The position numbers and the translations under genes were made by a program. From positions 3,844,001 to 3,908,000 of the forward strand of contig CP036296.1 in the NCBI GenBank assembly GCA_007751255.1: a DNA stretch of 64,000 bases. The letters run 5' to 3'. Below are positions 36,485-44,671 of this stretch, piece after piece. This stretch comes from Engelhardtia mirabilis (GTDB lineage Bacteria > Planctomycetota > UBA1135 > GCA-002686595). The notes beneath the pieces were generated by a model. It was given only the letters and a program-made list of their open reading frames with translations, ran no database searches and was not told the DNA's origin. Positions within the stretch are counted from its first letter, which is position 1. Every line of letters begins with the position of its first letter.

Positions 36485-38762
36485 GGATAGGGCGATCGCG
36501 TTGGGGCGAGCGGTTCTGACGGGCCTGGTGGCGCTGGCGGCGACCGGGTCGGTCGCGTGTAGCTCGGCGGCCCAGGTCGAAGCCGTGGATCGGACCGTCG
36601 GAGCGGGTCAGTTGGAGCAGTTCGAGTATAGGCGCCTGGCCATGGGCTGCGAGGCGCGGCTGTTGCTGTGGTCGGCGAGCGAGGGTCAGGCCCGGGCCGC
36701 CGCCCGAGCGGCCTTCGCACGCCTGACCGAGCTGGACCGCAGCCTGTCGGACTACAAGCCGACCGGACCGGTGGCCGAGGTCGCGGCAGGGGCCGGCGCC
36801 GCGGTCGCCACCGACGAGACGCTGATCGCCTGCCTGATCGCCTCCACGAGCGTGGCCGCGGCCTCACAGGGCGCCTTCGATCCCACGGCCGCGCCGGTGA
36901 CCCACCTGTGGCGCGAAGCTCGCCACACGGACACGCTTCCCACCGCCGCTGACGTCGACGCGGCCGCCGCACTCGTCGACTGGACCCGCCTGGCCATCGA
37001 CCCCGAGGCCGGCACGGTCGCACTCGCAAGCCCGGGCATGAGCCTCGACCTCGGTGGCGTGGCGAAGGGCTTCGCAGCCGAGGAGTTGCTCGAGGTCCTG
37101 ACCGAACTGGGCCACCCCCGGGCCCTGGTCGACCTCGGCGGCGATCTGGCCCTGGGGGACGCGCCCCCCGAGCGCGCGGGCTGGCGCGTCCTGGCCGGGG
37201 TCGGTGAGGGCGCGCGAGTGCTCGAGCTGACCCAAGCTTGCGTGGCCACCTCCGGCGCCACCGAACAGTTCATCGAGGCCGACGGCCGCCACCTCTCGCA
37301 CATCGTCGACCCGCGCAGCGGATGGCCGGTGACCCACGGCCGGATCGTGACCGCCGTGGTCCAGCGCGCCGCCGGTCGTCCTGCCGGCGCTTGGTCCGAC
37401 GCCCTGGCCTCGGCCGCCAGCGTGCTCTCGGTTCCCGCGGCCGAGCGGCTGGTCGCCGGGTTCGAAGGCGCGATGCTCGCCGTCCAGCACGAGGGCACCC
37501 GCCCCCTGTTCGACGGCGAGTCCCTGGCCGGTTGGACCACCACCGGCGGGCGCTATGACGGGGAGGCCCAGTGGACCGTCGAGGACGGCGAGTTGGTGGG
37601 GCGCACGGGCGCTGGCGGCGAGGGCGGGCTGATCTACACCGACGAGCTGTTCACCGCCTGCGAGCTCGAGCTCGACGTGAAGCTCGAGTACCCCTACGAC
37701 TCCGGCATCTTCCTGCGCATGCTACCGCCGGACACGGGGCTCAAGGGCGCCCAGGTGACCCTCGATCACCGGCCCGGCGGGGAGATCGCGGGGATCTACG
37801 CCGACGGTTGGTTGGAGCACAATCCCGAGGCCGAAGCGCACTTCAAAAAGGACGAGTGGAACCACGTGCGCGTTCGCACCACCGGCTTCGACTTCCGCAT
37901 CGAAGTCTGGCTGAACGGCACCAAGGTCACCGACTACCGCTTGCCCGAGGGCACGCCGGGCTACGCGCCCCACGGGCGCATCGGCCTACAGGTGCATCCG
38001 GCGGACGCCGACGCGGCCTCGCGCTCGGTGCGCTTCCGCGACATCCGCGTGCGCTCGCTGCCGATCTTCGGCGAGGAGCTGTTCGAGGAGAACCCCAAGG
38101 CGGCCGCAGGCGTTCTGCGCCCCAAGGCGCCTGCGGCCAGCGACGGTGAATCCTCGGACGCTGGCGCCTGGCGCGACCTGCTGGCCAAGGGTCTCGACGG
38201 CCTGATGACCCGCGGCGACGGCGAGGGCTACACCGTCGAGCGCGGCGTGCTCTCGATCCCCAGCGACGGCGGCGGGGAGATTGGCACCGTCGACGACTTC
38301 CGGGACTTCCGCCTGACGGCCGAGTTCAACATCGCGCGCATGGCCAACTCCGGCCTCTACCTGCGCGCCTCGCGCGAGCCCGGCAACTCCTCCTACTCGG
38401 GCGCCGAGGTGCAGATCCTCGACGACTACAACTGGGAGACCGAGACCAACTCGACCCTGGTGGACTACCAGTTCACCGGTGGCCTCTACGGGGCCGTCGC
38501 GCCGCCGCCGCTGGAGCTGAAGGGCTACCGACCCCACGGCGAGTGGAATCGCTACGAGGTGCTCTACCGCGGCAGCCGCCTGGCCGTGGCCTTGAACGGG
38601 TTGGCCCTCTACGACGTCGACACCCTCGCCCTGGAGGTCGAGCCGCCCTTCGCGCAGCGCGCCGAGTCCGGCTTCATCGGCTTCCAGCGCTATCCCGCCG
38701 ACACGGTCGAGGACCAGGCCGCGATCCGCGTGCGCAACTTCTTCGTGCAGCCGCTGCGCTGA
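36483..38762 (+). CDS. Lipoprotein fusing ApbE (FMN transferase) to two DUF1080 domains
   Basis: A 759-residue protein. The signal ends near Cys26 (ATGSVAC, an imperfect lipobox). ApbE domain at ~45-335: YRRLAMGCEARL, DRSLSDYKP, MSLDLGGVAKGFAAEELL (core motif), LVDLGGDL and HIVDPRSGWPVTH. The first DUF1080 (3-keto-disaccharide hydrolase/LamG-like) domain starts at ~342 with LFDGESLAGW; the second runs ~560-755. ApbE enzymes attach FMN to threonine in exported electron-transfer proteins; DUF1080 proteins act on 3-keto-glycosides. I know no standard family with this fusion. It sits back-to-back with an exported Gfo/Idh operon, suggesting linked sugar oxidation and flavin chemistry outside the cytoplasm. 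A TTG at 36501 is an alternative start. Confidence 0.88.
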   Translation: MDRAIALGRAVLTGLVALAATGSVACSSAAQVEAVDRTVGAGQLEQFEYRRLAMGCEARLLLWSASEGQARAAARAAFARLTELDRSLSDYKPTGPVAEVAAGAGAAVATDETLIACLIASTSVAAASQGAFDPTAAPVTHLWREARHTDTLPTAADVDAAAALVDWTRLAIDPEAGTVALASPGMSLDLGGVAKGFAAEELLEVLTELGHPRALVDLGGDLALGDAPPERAGWRVLAGVGEGARVLELTQACVATSGATEQFIEADGRHLSHIVDPRSGWPVTHGRIVTAVVQRAAGRPAGAWSDALASAASVLSVPAAERLVAGFEGAMLAVQHEGTRPLFDGESLAGWTTTGGRYDGEAQWTVEDGELVGRTGAGGEGGLIYTDELFTACELELDVKLEYPYDSGIFLRMLPPDTGLKGAQVTLDHRPGGEIAGIYADGWLEHNPEAEAHFKKDEWNHVRVRTTGFDFRIEVWLNGTKVTDYRLPEGTPGYAPHGRIGLQVHPADADAASRSVRFRDIRVRSLPIFGEELFEENPKAAAGVLRPKAPAASDGESSDAGAWRDLLAKGLDGLMTRGDGEGYTVERGVLSIPSDGGGEIGTVDDFRDFRLTAEFNIARMANSGLYLRASREPGNSSYSGAEVQILDDYNWETETNSTLVDYQFTGGLYGAVAPPPLELKGYRPHGEWNRYEVLYRGSRLAVALNGLALYDVDTLALEVEPPFAQRAESGFIGFQRYPADTVEDQAAIRVRNFFVQPLR

Positions 38763-38780
38763 GCGGGTATCCGCGGGAGG

Positions 38781-38786
38781 TAGGCT
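38781..38786 (+). promoter_or_regulatory. -10-like TAGGCT, Rsm22-like operon
   Basis: TAGGCT ends 11 nt before the ATG at 38798, in the 35-bp gap after the ApbE-fusion gene. It separates the two transcription units. Confidence 0.48.
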
Positions 38787-38797
38787 CCCGATCCACC

Positions 38798-39874
38798 ATG
38801 ACCGACTACCTCACGATCGACTGGCGCGGGCGAGACCGCGGCCGCCTGGAGCGCATGCGGTCCCTGTTCCTGGCGCGCAGTGAGGACGGCGAGCCGGCCG
38901 CCACCGGCGACTACTGGCTGACGGACCGCGACCTCGAGCTGTACGACGCCACCTACGGCGCGCGCATCGGTTGGAAGTGGGACAGCGTCCTGGCGGAGGC
39001 GCTCGCGGCCGGACTCGGCGCGGGGAGCGCTGCCGGCGAGGCTTGGAACGTGGTCGACTGGGGCTGCGGCACCGGTATCGCGGCGCGCCGCGCCTTCGCG
39101 GCGGGCTTGATTCCGGGCGGCGCGCGGGTGTTCATGGACGACCGCTCGAGCCCCGCACGCAGCTTCGCCGCCGGGCGCCTGCGCGAGGCGTCCGCCGAGC
39201 TCGACGTGCGCACGGGTTCGCCCCCCCCGGGCGCCGCGATCGACTTGGCTTTGATCAGCCACGTGTTGAGCGAGCTCGACACGCACGGCCTGGACCAGCT
39301 CCAGGCCCTGGCCCGCCGCGCCGCGCGCGTGGTCTGGGTCGAGCCCGGGGCGCGCTCGATCGCGCGCGGACTGTCCGAGGTGCGCGAGGGTCTCCTGGCA
39401 ACCCACCTTCCCCTGGCCCCCTGCCCTCACTCCGGAGCCTGCGGAACCCTGGCCCCCGGCAACGAGGACCAGTGGTGCCACCACTTCCCGGAGCCGCCCC
39501 AGGAAGCCTTCATCGAGGGCTTCTGGGCGCGCTTCGGCCAAGAGCTCGAGATCGACCGGCGCAGCTTGGCAACGAGTTTCCTGGTGCTGATGCGCCGCGA
39601 CCTGGCACCCGAGCACGACGACGATCCGACCCGCGCACGGATCCTCGGCCGGCCGCGGATCGAGAAGGGCAAGGCCACGGCCGACGTGTGCGACGCGAGT
39701 GGCGTGACGCGCTGCGAGCTGTGGAAGCGCGACGCGCCGCGGGTCTGGCGCACCTGGAAGAAGGCCAGTCGCGCGACCCTCGACTACCGCTTCGAGCGCG
39801 AGGGCACGCGCATCCGGCGGGTGCTCTCGGGTCCCGGGGTCGACGGTTCGACCGACACGGCCGACGAGGAGTAG
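38798..39874 (+). CDS. Rsm22-like small-ribosomal-subunit methyltransferase family protein
   Basis: A 358-residue protein. The SAM-binding Rossmann motif VVDWGCGTGIAARRAF is near residues 86-101. A cysteine cluster, CPHSGAC (C209, C215) followed by WCHH (C227), is the signature of the Rsm22/METTL17 family, whose cysteines hold a metal or Fe-S centre. Eukaryotic relatives act in assembly of the mitochondrial small ribosomal subunit. In bacteria they are sporadic and uncharacterised. The C-terminal ~90 residues (from DDPTRARILGRPRIEKG) look like an RNA-binding beta-barrel. Co-transcription with the GNAT and Nudix genes downstream is likely. Confidence 0.86.
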   Translation: MTDYLTIDWRGRDRGRLERMRSLFLARSEDGEPAATGDYWLTDRDLELYDATYGARIGWKWDSVLAEALAAGLGAGSAAGEAWNVVDWGCGTGIAARRAFAAGLIPGGARVFMDDRSSPARSFAAGRLREASAELDVRTGSPPPGAAIDLALISHVLSELDTHGLDQLQALARRAARVVWVEPGARSIARGLSEVREGLLATHLPLAPCPHSGACGTLAPGNEDQWCHHFPEPPQEAFIEGFWARFGQELEIDRRSLATSFLVLMRRDLAPEHDDDPTRARILGRPRIEKGKATADVCDASGVTRCELWKRDAPRVWRTWKKASRATLDYRFEREGTRIRRVLSGPGVDGSTDTADEE

Positions 39875-39882
39875 GGACCACC

Positions 39883-40374
39883 ATGGCCGAGTCCACGATC
39901 GCCATCCGCCCCATCGCAGCCACGGACGACGCCGCCGTGGCCGGGGTGATCCGCGCGGTCATGCCCGAGTTCGGAGCGTCCGGCGACGGCTTCGCGATGA
40001 CCGATGCCGAGGTCGACACCATGTCGGTCGCCTACGGGGCCGAGCGCTGCTGCTACTTCGTGGTCGAGCTCGACGGTCGCGTGGCCGGGGGCGCCGGCGT
40101 CGCGCCCCTGGTGGGCGCGGACGGGACCGTCTGCGAGCTGCGCAAGATGTACTTCCTGCCCGAGCTGCGCGGGCGCGGCGTCGGCCGCGAGCTGCTGGCC
40201 CGCTGCCTCGAGGCGGCGCGGGAGATGGGCTTCGCGCGCTGCTACATCGAGACCTTGACGGGCATGGACGCGGCCCAACGCCTGTACCGCGCGGCGGGCT
40301 TCGAGCTCCTCGCCGGGCCACTCGGCAACACGGGCCACCACGGCTGCGACCTGCACCTGGCGCTCGAGCTGTGA
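39883..40374 (+). CDS. GNAT-family N-acetyltransferase
   Basis: A 163-residue acetyltransferase with the acetyl-CoA loop ELRGRGVGRELL and the downstream strand RCYIETLTGMDAAQRLYRAAGFE. The size is typical. It begins 8 nt after the Rsm22-like stop, and its stop overlaps the Nudix start (GTGA). The acceptor is unknown. Proximity to a ribosome-assembly-type gene would fit ribosomal-protein acetylation, but this is a guess. Confidence 0.9.
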   Translation: MAESTIAIRPIAATDDAAVAGVIRAVMPEFGASGDGFAMTDAEVDTMSVAYGAERCCYFVVELDGRVAGGAGVAPLVGADGTVCELRKMYFLPELRGRGVGRELLARCLEAAREMGFARCYIETLTGMDAAQRLYRAAGFELLAGPLGNTGHHGCDLHLALEL

Positions 40375-40964
40375 GCCCCCTGCGACCGGACTGGACCGAG
40401 ATCCTCGAGGGCTACGCGCCATCCGAGCCCGAGCCCCCGGCCGCGCCGGACCAGGCGGCGGTGGCCGCGGTGCTGCGCGACGGGACGGACTGGCCGGAGG
40501 TGCTCTTGATGCGCCGCGCCGAGCGCGAGGGCGATCGCTGGTCGGGTCAGATCTCCCTGCCCGGCGGCAAGGCCGAGGAGCTCGATGCGGACCTCGCGGC
40601 CACCGCCGTGCGCGAGACCCGGGAGGAGCTTGGCGTCGACCTGGCCGCGGGCGCTCGGCTCCTGTGCCGGATGCCGACGATCCAGGCCCGCGCCCGCGGC
40701 GGACCGGTGCCCCTGCGGGTCACGCCCTTCGCCTTTCGAGCGGCGGACCTGGGCGAGGTGATCCTCGGGGACGAGGCTTCCGAGGCCTTCTGGATGCCCC
40801 TGGGTCCCCTGGCCGCGGGCGAGTTGGACCACCGCTTCCACTACGAGGACGGCGAGCGCTCGCTCTTCTTGCCCGCCTGGAACTGGGAGCGCCGGGTGGT
40901 CTGGGGTCTGACTCACCGCATGTTGAGCGCGATGGTGGATCTGATTCGCAGCCCCGGGCCCTGA
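40371..40964 (+). CDS. Nudix hydrolase, CoA pyrophosphatase-like
   Basis: A 197-residue hydrolase. The Nudix box reads GGKAEELDADLAATAVRETREELG, shared between LPGGKAEELDADL and the REtxEE core. WSGQISLPGGK just before it is the flank typical of the CoA pyrophosphatase (NudL/YeaB) group. It starts with GTG overlapping the GNAT stop by 4 bp. Expected to hydrolyse CoA or similar pyrophosphates in the cytoplasm. Confidence 0.9.
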   Translation: MSPLRPDWTEILEGYAPSEPEPPAAPDQAAVAAVLRDGTDWPEVLLMRRAEREGDRWSGQISLPGGKAEELDADLAATAVRETREELGVDLAAGARLLCRMPTIQARARGGPVPLRVTPFAFRAADLGEVILGDEASEAFWMPLGPLAAGELDHRFHYEDGERSLFLPAWNWERRVVWGLTHRMLSAMVDLIRSPGP

Positions 40965-40970
40965 AGCGAG

Positions 40971-40999
40971 TCCGACGCGGCGAATGCCGCAATGTCGGA
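40971..40999 (+). terminator. Compound hairpin after the Nudix gene
   Basis: TCCGAC (40971-40976) pairs with GTCGGA (40994-40999), and inner GCGGC with GCCGC, with a GAAT loop and an AAT bulge. It starts 7 bp after the Nudix stop. Likely terminator of the 38798-40964 operon. Confidence 0.5.
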
Positions 41000-41070
41000 G
41001 CCCGGGATCCGAACAACCACCCACGAAACGGACCCACCTGCCGCCAGTCCCGAGACCTGCGAGGATCCCC

Positions 41071-42087
41071 ATGAAAGTCCTGACCCCCTTCGCCTTGTTG
41101 GCCGTCGCCACGGGCTCCGCCGCGGACTCCCCGCGCTTCGCCGCCGCCCAGGACCTCACGGTCGAGAAGACTCTCAGCTCGAGGGTGGAGCTCGAACTGG
41201 TGGACGGGGTGATGCGGGCGGGAGGCAGCGACGACCCGGTCCCGGACGGCTTCGAGCTCAAGATCGTGCATACCCGCTCGTTGGAGGTCACGGACCTCTA
41301 CGCGACCGTTGGCGAGGACGGGCTCCGGCGGATCGAGCGCACCTACGACGAGATCACCGGCGGCTTCGACGCGGACGTGGTCGAGGACGGCGACCCCGAG
41401 GACGAGGTCCGCGAGACCTTCGCGAGCGACTTGGCCGGCGAAGGCGTGGCCTGGACCTGGAACAGCGACGAGGAGGCCTGGGTCGCCACCTCACTCGACG
41501 AGGACGACCCCTTGGACGCGGACCTGCTCGACGCCCTGCACTTCGACTACGACGGCTTGGCCCTGCTGCCGGACCGGGAGGTCGGCGTGGGCGACACTTG
41601 GATCATCGACGCGCCACAGCTGGCGTCGATCCTGGGTCTGGGCGCCGACCTCGAGTTGGAGGCCCAGGGCAACGACTTGGCCGACGACATCGTGCCCGCC
41701 GTGATGTGCGCCACGCCGGCCCAGGCCACGGACACCCTCTCCGGTGAGGTCGTCGCGACCTACGTGGAACTCGTGGAGGATGGCGGACGGTTCGCGCGCA
41801 TCGTGCTCTCCGGCGAAGTCACCGCGAGCGGCGACGCGAGCGAACAGATGCTGCGCTACAACGACCAGCTGGACGCCGACGAGTCCCTGCAAGAGGCGCG
41901 CATCACCACTTCGATCGACCTCGAGGGTGAGCTGCTCTGGGACCTGGCTTCCGGACACATCCGATCGCTGACGCTCGAGGGCCCCATGGACCTGACCCTA
42001 GAGGCCGAGGCCGAGGAGCGGGGCATGACGATGGAGTTGGAACTCGAGTTCGAGGGCCACGGTTCCTGGTCCTGCACCGTCGAGTAG
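41071..42087 (+). CDS. Secreted acidic protein of unknown function
   Basis: A 338-residue protein with an N-terminal signal peptide (MKVLTPFALLAVATGSAA). It is strongly acidic, rich in DED, EDGDPED and DEDDPLDAD clusters. No family recognised. The pattern of TWIIDAPQLAS and LSGEVVATYVELVEDGGRFARIVLSGEV suggests a beta-sandwich lipid- or ligand-binding protein like those with DUF6263-type repeats, but this is weak. The acidic surface could reflect a marine or saline habitat, or calcium binding. GAGGA lies 5 nt before the ATG and supports this start. It ends 49 bp before the convergent RNase H gene. Confidence 0.8.
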   Translation: MKVLTPFALLAVATGSAADSPRFAAAQDLTVEKTLSSRVELELVDGVMRAGGSDDPVPDGFELKIVHTRSLEVTDLYATVGEDGLRRIERTYDEITGGFDADVVEDGDPEDEVRETFASDLAGEGVAWTWNSDEEAWVATSLDEDDPLDADLLDALHFDYDGLALLPDREVGVGDTWIIDAPQLASILGLGADLELEAQGNDLADDIVPAVMCATPAQATDTLSGEVVATYVELVEDGGRFARIVLSGEVTASGDASEQMLRYNDQLDADESLQEARITTSIDLEGELLWDLASGHIRSLTLEGPMDLTLEAEAEERGMTMELELEFEGHGSWSCTVE

Positions 42088-42136
42088 GCCGGCGATCGAC
42101 GCGGGCACCCGATCGGGCCAGGTGGGCCGCCGACGC

Positions 42137-42823
42137 TCAGCCGCGCATCCAAGCCGCGGCCAGGGCGTCGGCGTACTCGTTCCAGCGGTGGCCGGTGTGG
42201 GCTTCGATCCACTGCAGCTTGACCTTCGGGCGCTCCTGCACGAGGGCCCACAACTCCTGGACCAGATCCAGGTTGGCGATCGGGCCGCCCTTGCGCTTCC
42301 AGCCTCGCGCGGCCCAGCCCGGGGCCCACTGGTTCACGGTCTGGACGCACAGGTTGCTGTCGCTGAAGACGTTCACCGGCCGATCGTCGGGCAGCATCCG
42401 GAAGGCCTCGACCAGGGCCTTGAGCTCCATGCGGTTGTTGGTCGTGTCGGGCTCATGGCCGTTGAGCTCCCCCACGACCTGGCCGCCTTCGACCCAAACC
42501 ACGCCCCAGCCACCGGGGCCGGGATTGGGCGTGCAGGACCCGTCGGTGAAGACGCCATCCTGACCGGGGTCCGCATACTGCAGCAGCACTTCCGCGGTGG
42601 TGAGCCGCGGCCCCTCGTCCATGGTCTTGACTCGGGTGCGGCGCGCGGCGCCCCCTGATCGAGCACCGCCCGAGCGCGCGCCTGCGGAACCGCCCTTGGG
42701 GGCTCCACTCTTCTTCGGCGAATGCTCGCGACAGTACTTGGGCTGCCAGCCCGGGTACTTGTCGAGGGCCGTTTGGGGCACCTCGAACGCGGCTCCACAG
42801 ACCTTGCAGCTGAAGCTCGTCAC
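42137..42823 (-). CDS. rnhA: Ribonuclease HI with N-terminal zinc-knuckle extension
   Basis: A 228-residue protein. The RNase H fold at ~88-228 has all catalytic acids: FTDGSC (Asp), MELKAL (Glu), FSDSNL (Asp) and NEYADALA (Asp). It would cut the RNA strand of RNA:DNA hybrids. The N-terminus adds a CxxC...CxxH zinc knuckle (C6, C9, C31, H34) and a Gly/Ser/Arg-rich linker, which are absent from standard RNase HI (~155 aa) and probably help nucleic-acid binding. The start is GTG at 42823, 7 nt downstream of a minus-strand TAGATT. Confidence 0.92.
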   Translation of the reverse strand: MTSFSCKVCGAAFEVPQTALDKYPGWQPKYCREHSPKKSGAPKGGSAGARSGGARSGGAARRTRVKTMDEGPRLTTAEVLLQYADPGQDGVFTDGSCTPNPGPGGWGVVWVEGGQVVGELNGHEPDTTNNRMELKALVEAFRMLPDDRPVNVFSDSNLCVQTVNQWAPGWAARGWKRKGGPIANLDLVQELWALVQERPKVKLQWIEAHTGHRWNEYADALAAAWMRG

Positions 42824-42830
42824 CCGGGGG

Positions 42831-42836
42831 AATCTA
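42831..42836 (-). promoter_or_regulatory. -10-like TAGATT, RNase H gene
   Basis: Minus-strand TAGATT ends 7 nt before the GTG start at 42823, predicting a leaderless message. Confidence 0.48.
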
Positions 42837-42858
42837 ACTCTGGCGACGAGGCCGTCCT

Positions 42859-42881
42859 AGTGTCCTGGATCAGGAGTTCGG
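42859..42881. repeat. Solo copy of the 202-364 element terminus
   Basis: AGTGTCCTGGATCAGGAGTT and the next three bases match the outer 23 bp of the terminal repeat at 202-224 with one mismatch (G for A). There is no partner arm nearby. It lies between the divergent RNase H and SDR genes, 9 bp upstream of the TACACT -10. Confidence 0.65.
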
Positions 42882-42890
42882 GAGGCTGCG

Positions 42891-42896
42891 TACACT
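42891..42896 (+). promoter_or_regulatory. -10-like TACACT, SDR gene
   Basis: TACACT ends 6 nt before the ATG at 42903, the closest spacing in the set, so the mRNA should be leaderless. The repeat terminus at 42859-42881 occupies the spacer and -35 region. Confidence 0.45.
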
Positions 42897-42902
42897 CGCG
42901 GC

Positions 42903-43652
42903 ATGTCTGAGAACTTCGCGATCGTGACCGGGACCTCCCGCGGTCTGGGACTGGCCGTGGCCGGCGAGCTGCTGAGCCGCGGATGGACCGTGCTGGGCGT
43001 CGCTCGCAGCGCAGCCCCGTCGCAGCTCGCCGGCGCCGAGGGTTACTCCCACGCGGCTGTGGACCTCGCGGACTCCGCCGCCGTCGAAGCTGTCCTCGGA
43101 CCGGTCACCGAGTCGAGCAGTCTCGCCGGACACGGCCGCATCGCCCTGGTGAACAACGCCGGCCTGCTCGACATCGCGCCGATCCACAAGCTCGACCTGG
43201 CCGCGACCGGGCGCAGCCTGGCCGTCAACGCCGCCGTGCCCGCCTGGCTCGCCGGACGCGTTCTAGCGGGCGCTGCGACGAGCGCACGGGTCCGCATCGT
43301 CGACGTCTCGAGCGGCGCGGCCACCTCCGCCTACCCGGGTTGGGGTGCCTACTGCGCGAGCAAGGCCGCCCTGCGGATGTTCGGCCAGGTCCTCGCGCTG
43401 GAGCACGAGGAGCTCGACGAACACCGCGGCCTCGACGTGGGCCTCGTCTCCTACTCCCCGGGCGTCGTCGACACGACGATGCAGGGCCAGATCCGCACCG
43501 CGGCCCTGGAGGACTTCCCCCGACGCGCGCGCTTCGAGGCCCTGCACGCGGACGGGGAATTGGTGGACGCTGCCCTGCCGGCGCGTGAGATCGCCGAGCT
43601 GCTCGAGGCCGATCGGCCGCCCCTGTGGCAGGAGCGCCGCTTCGGCGCCTGA
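42903..43652 (+). CDS. Short-chain dehydrogenase/reductase (sepiapterin-reductase-like)
   Basis: A 249-residue classical SDR: cofactor motif TGTSRGLGLAV at 9-19, NNAG near 83, catalytic Ser in VSSGAAT and YCASK (YxxxK) near 148-152. The ending PGVVDTTMQGQIR resembles the sepiapterin reductase and benzil reductase group. NADPH use is likely from the TxxSRG motif. No pterin or cofactor genes are nearby, so the substrate is unknown. Confidence 0.9.
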   Translation: MSENFAIVTGTSRGLGLAVAGELLSRGWTVLGVARSAAPSQLAGAEGYSHAAVDLADSAAVEAVLGPVTESSSLAGHGRIALVNNAGLLDIAPIHKLDLAATGRSLAVNAAVPAWLAGRVLAGAATSARVRIVDVSSGAATSAYPGWGAYCASKAALRMFGQVLALEHEELDEHRGLDVGLVSYSPGVVDTTMQGQIRTAALEDFPRRARFEALHADGELVDAALPAREIAELLEADRPPLWQERRFGA

Positions 43653-43675
43653 GGCGAACCGGCCAACCGCCGGGC

Positions 43676-44671
43676 TCAGCGCAGGCTGACTCGGCAGATG
43701 ACCGGCTCGCGGCCCTGCCCCAAGGTCAAGTGCTCGACCCGTCGATCGAGGACCAGCAGGCCGTCGCCCACCAGCACGTGGTCCACCGCGAGCTCGAGCC
43801 CCGGCAGGAAGCGATCGTCGCTCCACGAGGTCTTGCGCCCGAAGCCCATGCGTGAGTCGGTCAGCTCACCCAGCGACAGCAGCCGCTGGTAGGCGGGGGC
43901 ATAGAGCGTCGCGTTGAGCTTGGCGAGCACGACCGTGTTCGGCGATCGGGCCGCGCGGGTCCCGAGCAGCTCCACCAGCTCGGCGCGCTGGTCCACCCCT
44001 TGCTCGCTGAGCGGACGCGGCATGCGCGCCGCCAGGACCGTGACCGGTGTACCCGCCAGGTCGACCTCGAGCTCGAACAGTCGACCCAACTCACCCGCCG
44101 AGTAGCCGCTGGTGGGCAGGCGCGACAGGAACACGTTGCCGCGGGTGTCCGCGGTCCAGTCCGCCTCCGCAGGCCAGACATGGCGGTCGATGAAGCCATG
44201 GGCCTCGAGCTCGCCGAGCTGCCCCAGGGCCAGCTGATCGACCTGGGTCAAGAACAGCAGGTCGGGTCGCTGCTCCGCGGCCATGTCCTCGGCTTCGATC
44301 CAGTCCAGGAAGGGCCGCTGATCCTCGGCGCCGGCCTCGAGGGTCACCATGGCGACCGTCAGCGGCTGACCGGCGGCGGCCACCGTGCCCCGTGGGACCG
44401 AGAGCGCCAGCTCGGGACCCAGATGGAAGAACCCCAGGGCCAGCAGCAGCAGGGACGGCACCCAGTTCTGCAGGACCGACGCCACCCCGCCCAGGGCGAT
44501 GCAGGCCCAGCCCAGGTGCCAGCGGTAGTCCGCCGCCGCCTCGCCGCTCCAGTGCAGGCTCCCGGAGCGTGTCCAAAGGGTGACCACGATGACGACGATG
44601 GTCACCGCCCAGGTCAGCGGGCGCCGGGCCCGCGCGGTGGCGCGGCGCAATTGGGATTCGGTCTGGGCCAA
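43676..44671 (-). CDS. Membrane-anchored EEP-fold protein with degenerate active site
   Basis: A 331-residue protein. Three hydrophobic helices fill the first ~100 residues (LTWAVTIVVIVVTLW, LGWACIALGGVASVL, LLLLALGFF). An endonuclease/exonuclease/phosphatase domain follows (PDLLFLTQVDQLAL, TRGNVFLSRLP, VTVLAARMPRPLS, AVDHVLVGDGLLV). Key positions are altered: the usual GDFN is AKLN, the first-strand Glu is Gln, and the C-terminal SDHxP is GREP. It may be catalytically dead or changed in function. Translation seems to begin at TTG 44671; a minus-strand TAGAGT lies at 44725-44730. It is convergent with the SDR gene, 23 bp apart. Confidence 0.78.
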   Translation of the reverse strand: MAQTESQLRRATARARRPLTWAVTIVVIVVTLWTRSGSLHWSGEAAADYRWHLGWACIALGGVASVLQNWVPSLLLLALGFFHLGPELALSVPRGTVAAAGQPLTVAMVTLEAGAEDQRPFLDWIEAEDMAAEQRPDLLFLTQVDQLALGQLGELEAHGFIDRHVWPAEADWTADTRGNVFLSRLPTSGYSAGELGRLFELEVDLAGTPVTVLAARMPRPLSEQGVDQRAELVELLGTRAARSPNTVVLAKLNATLYAPAYQRLLSLGELTDSRMGFGRKTSWSDDRFLPGLELAVDHVLVGDGLLVLDRRVEHLTLGQGREPVICRVSLR

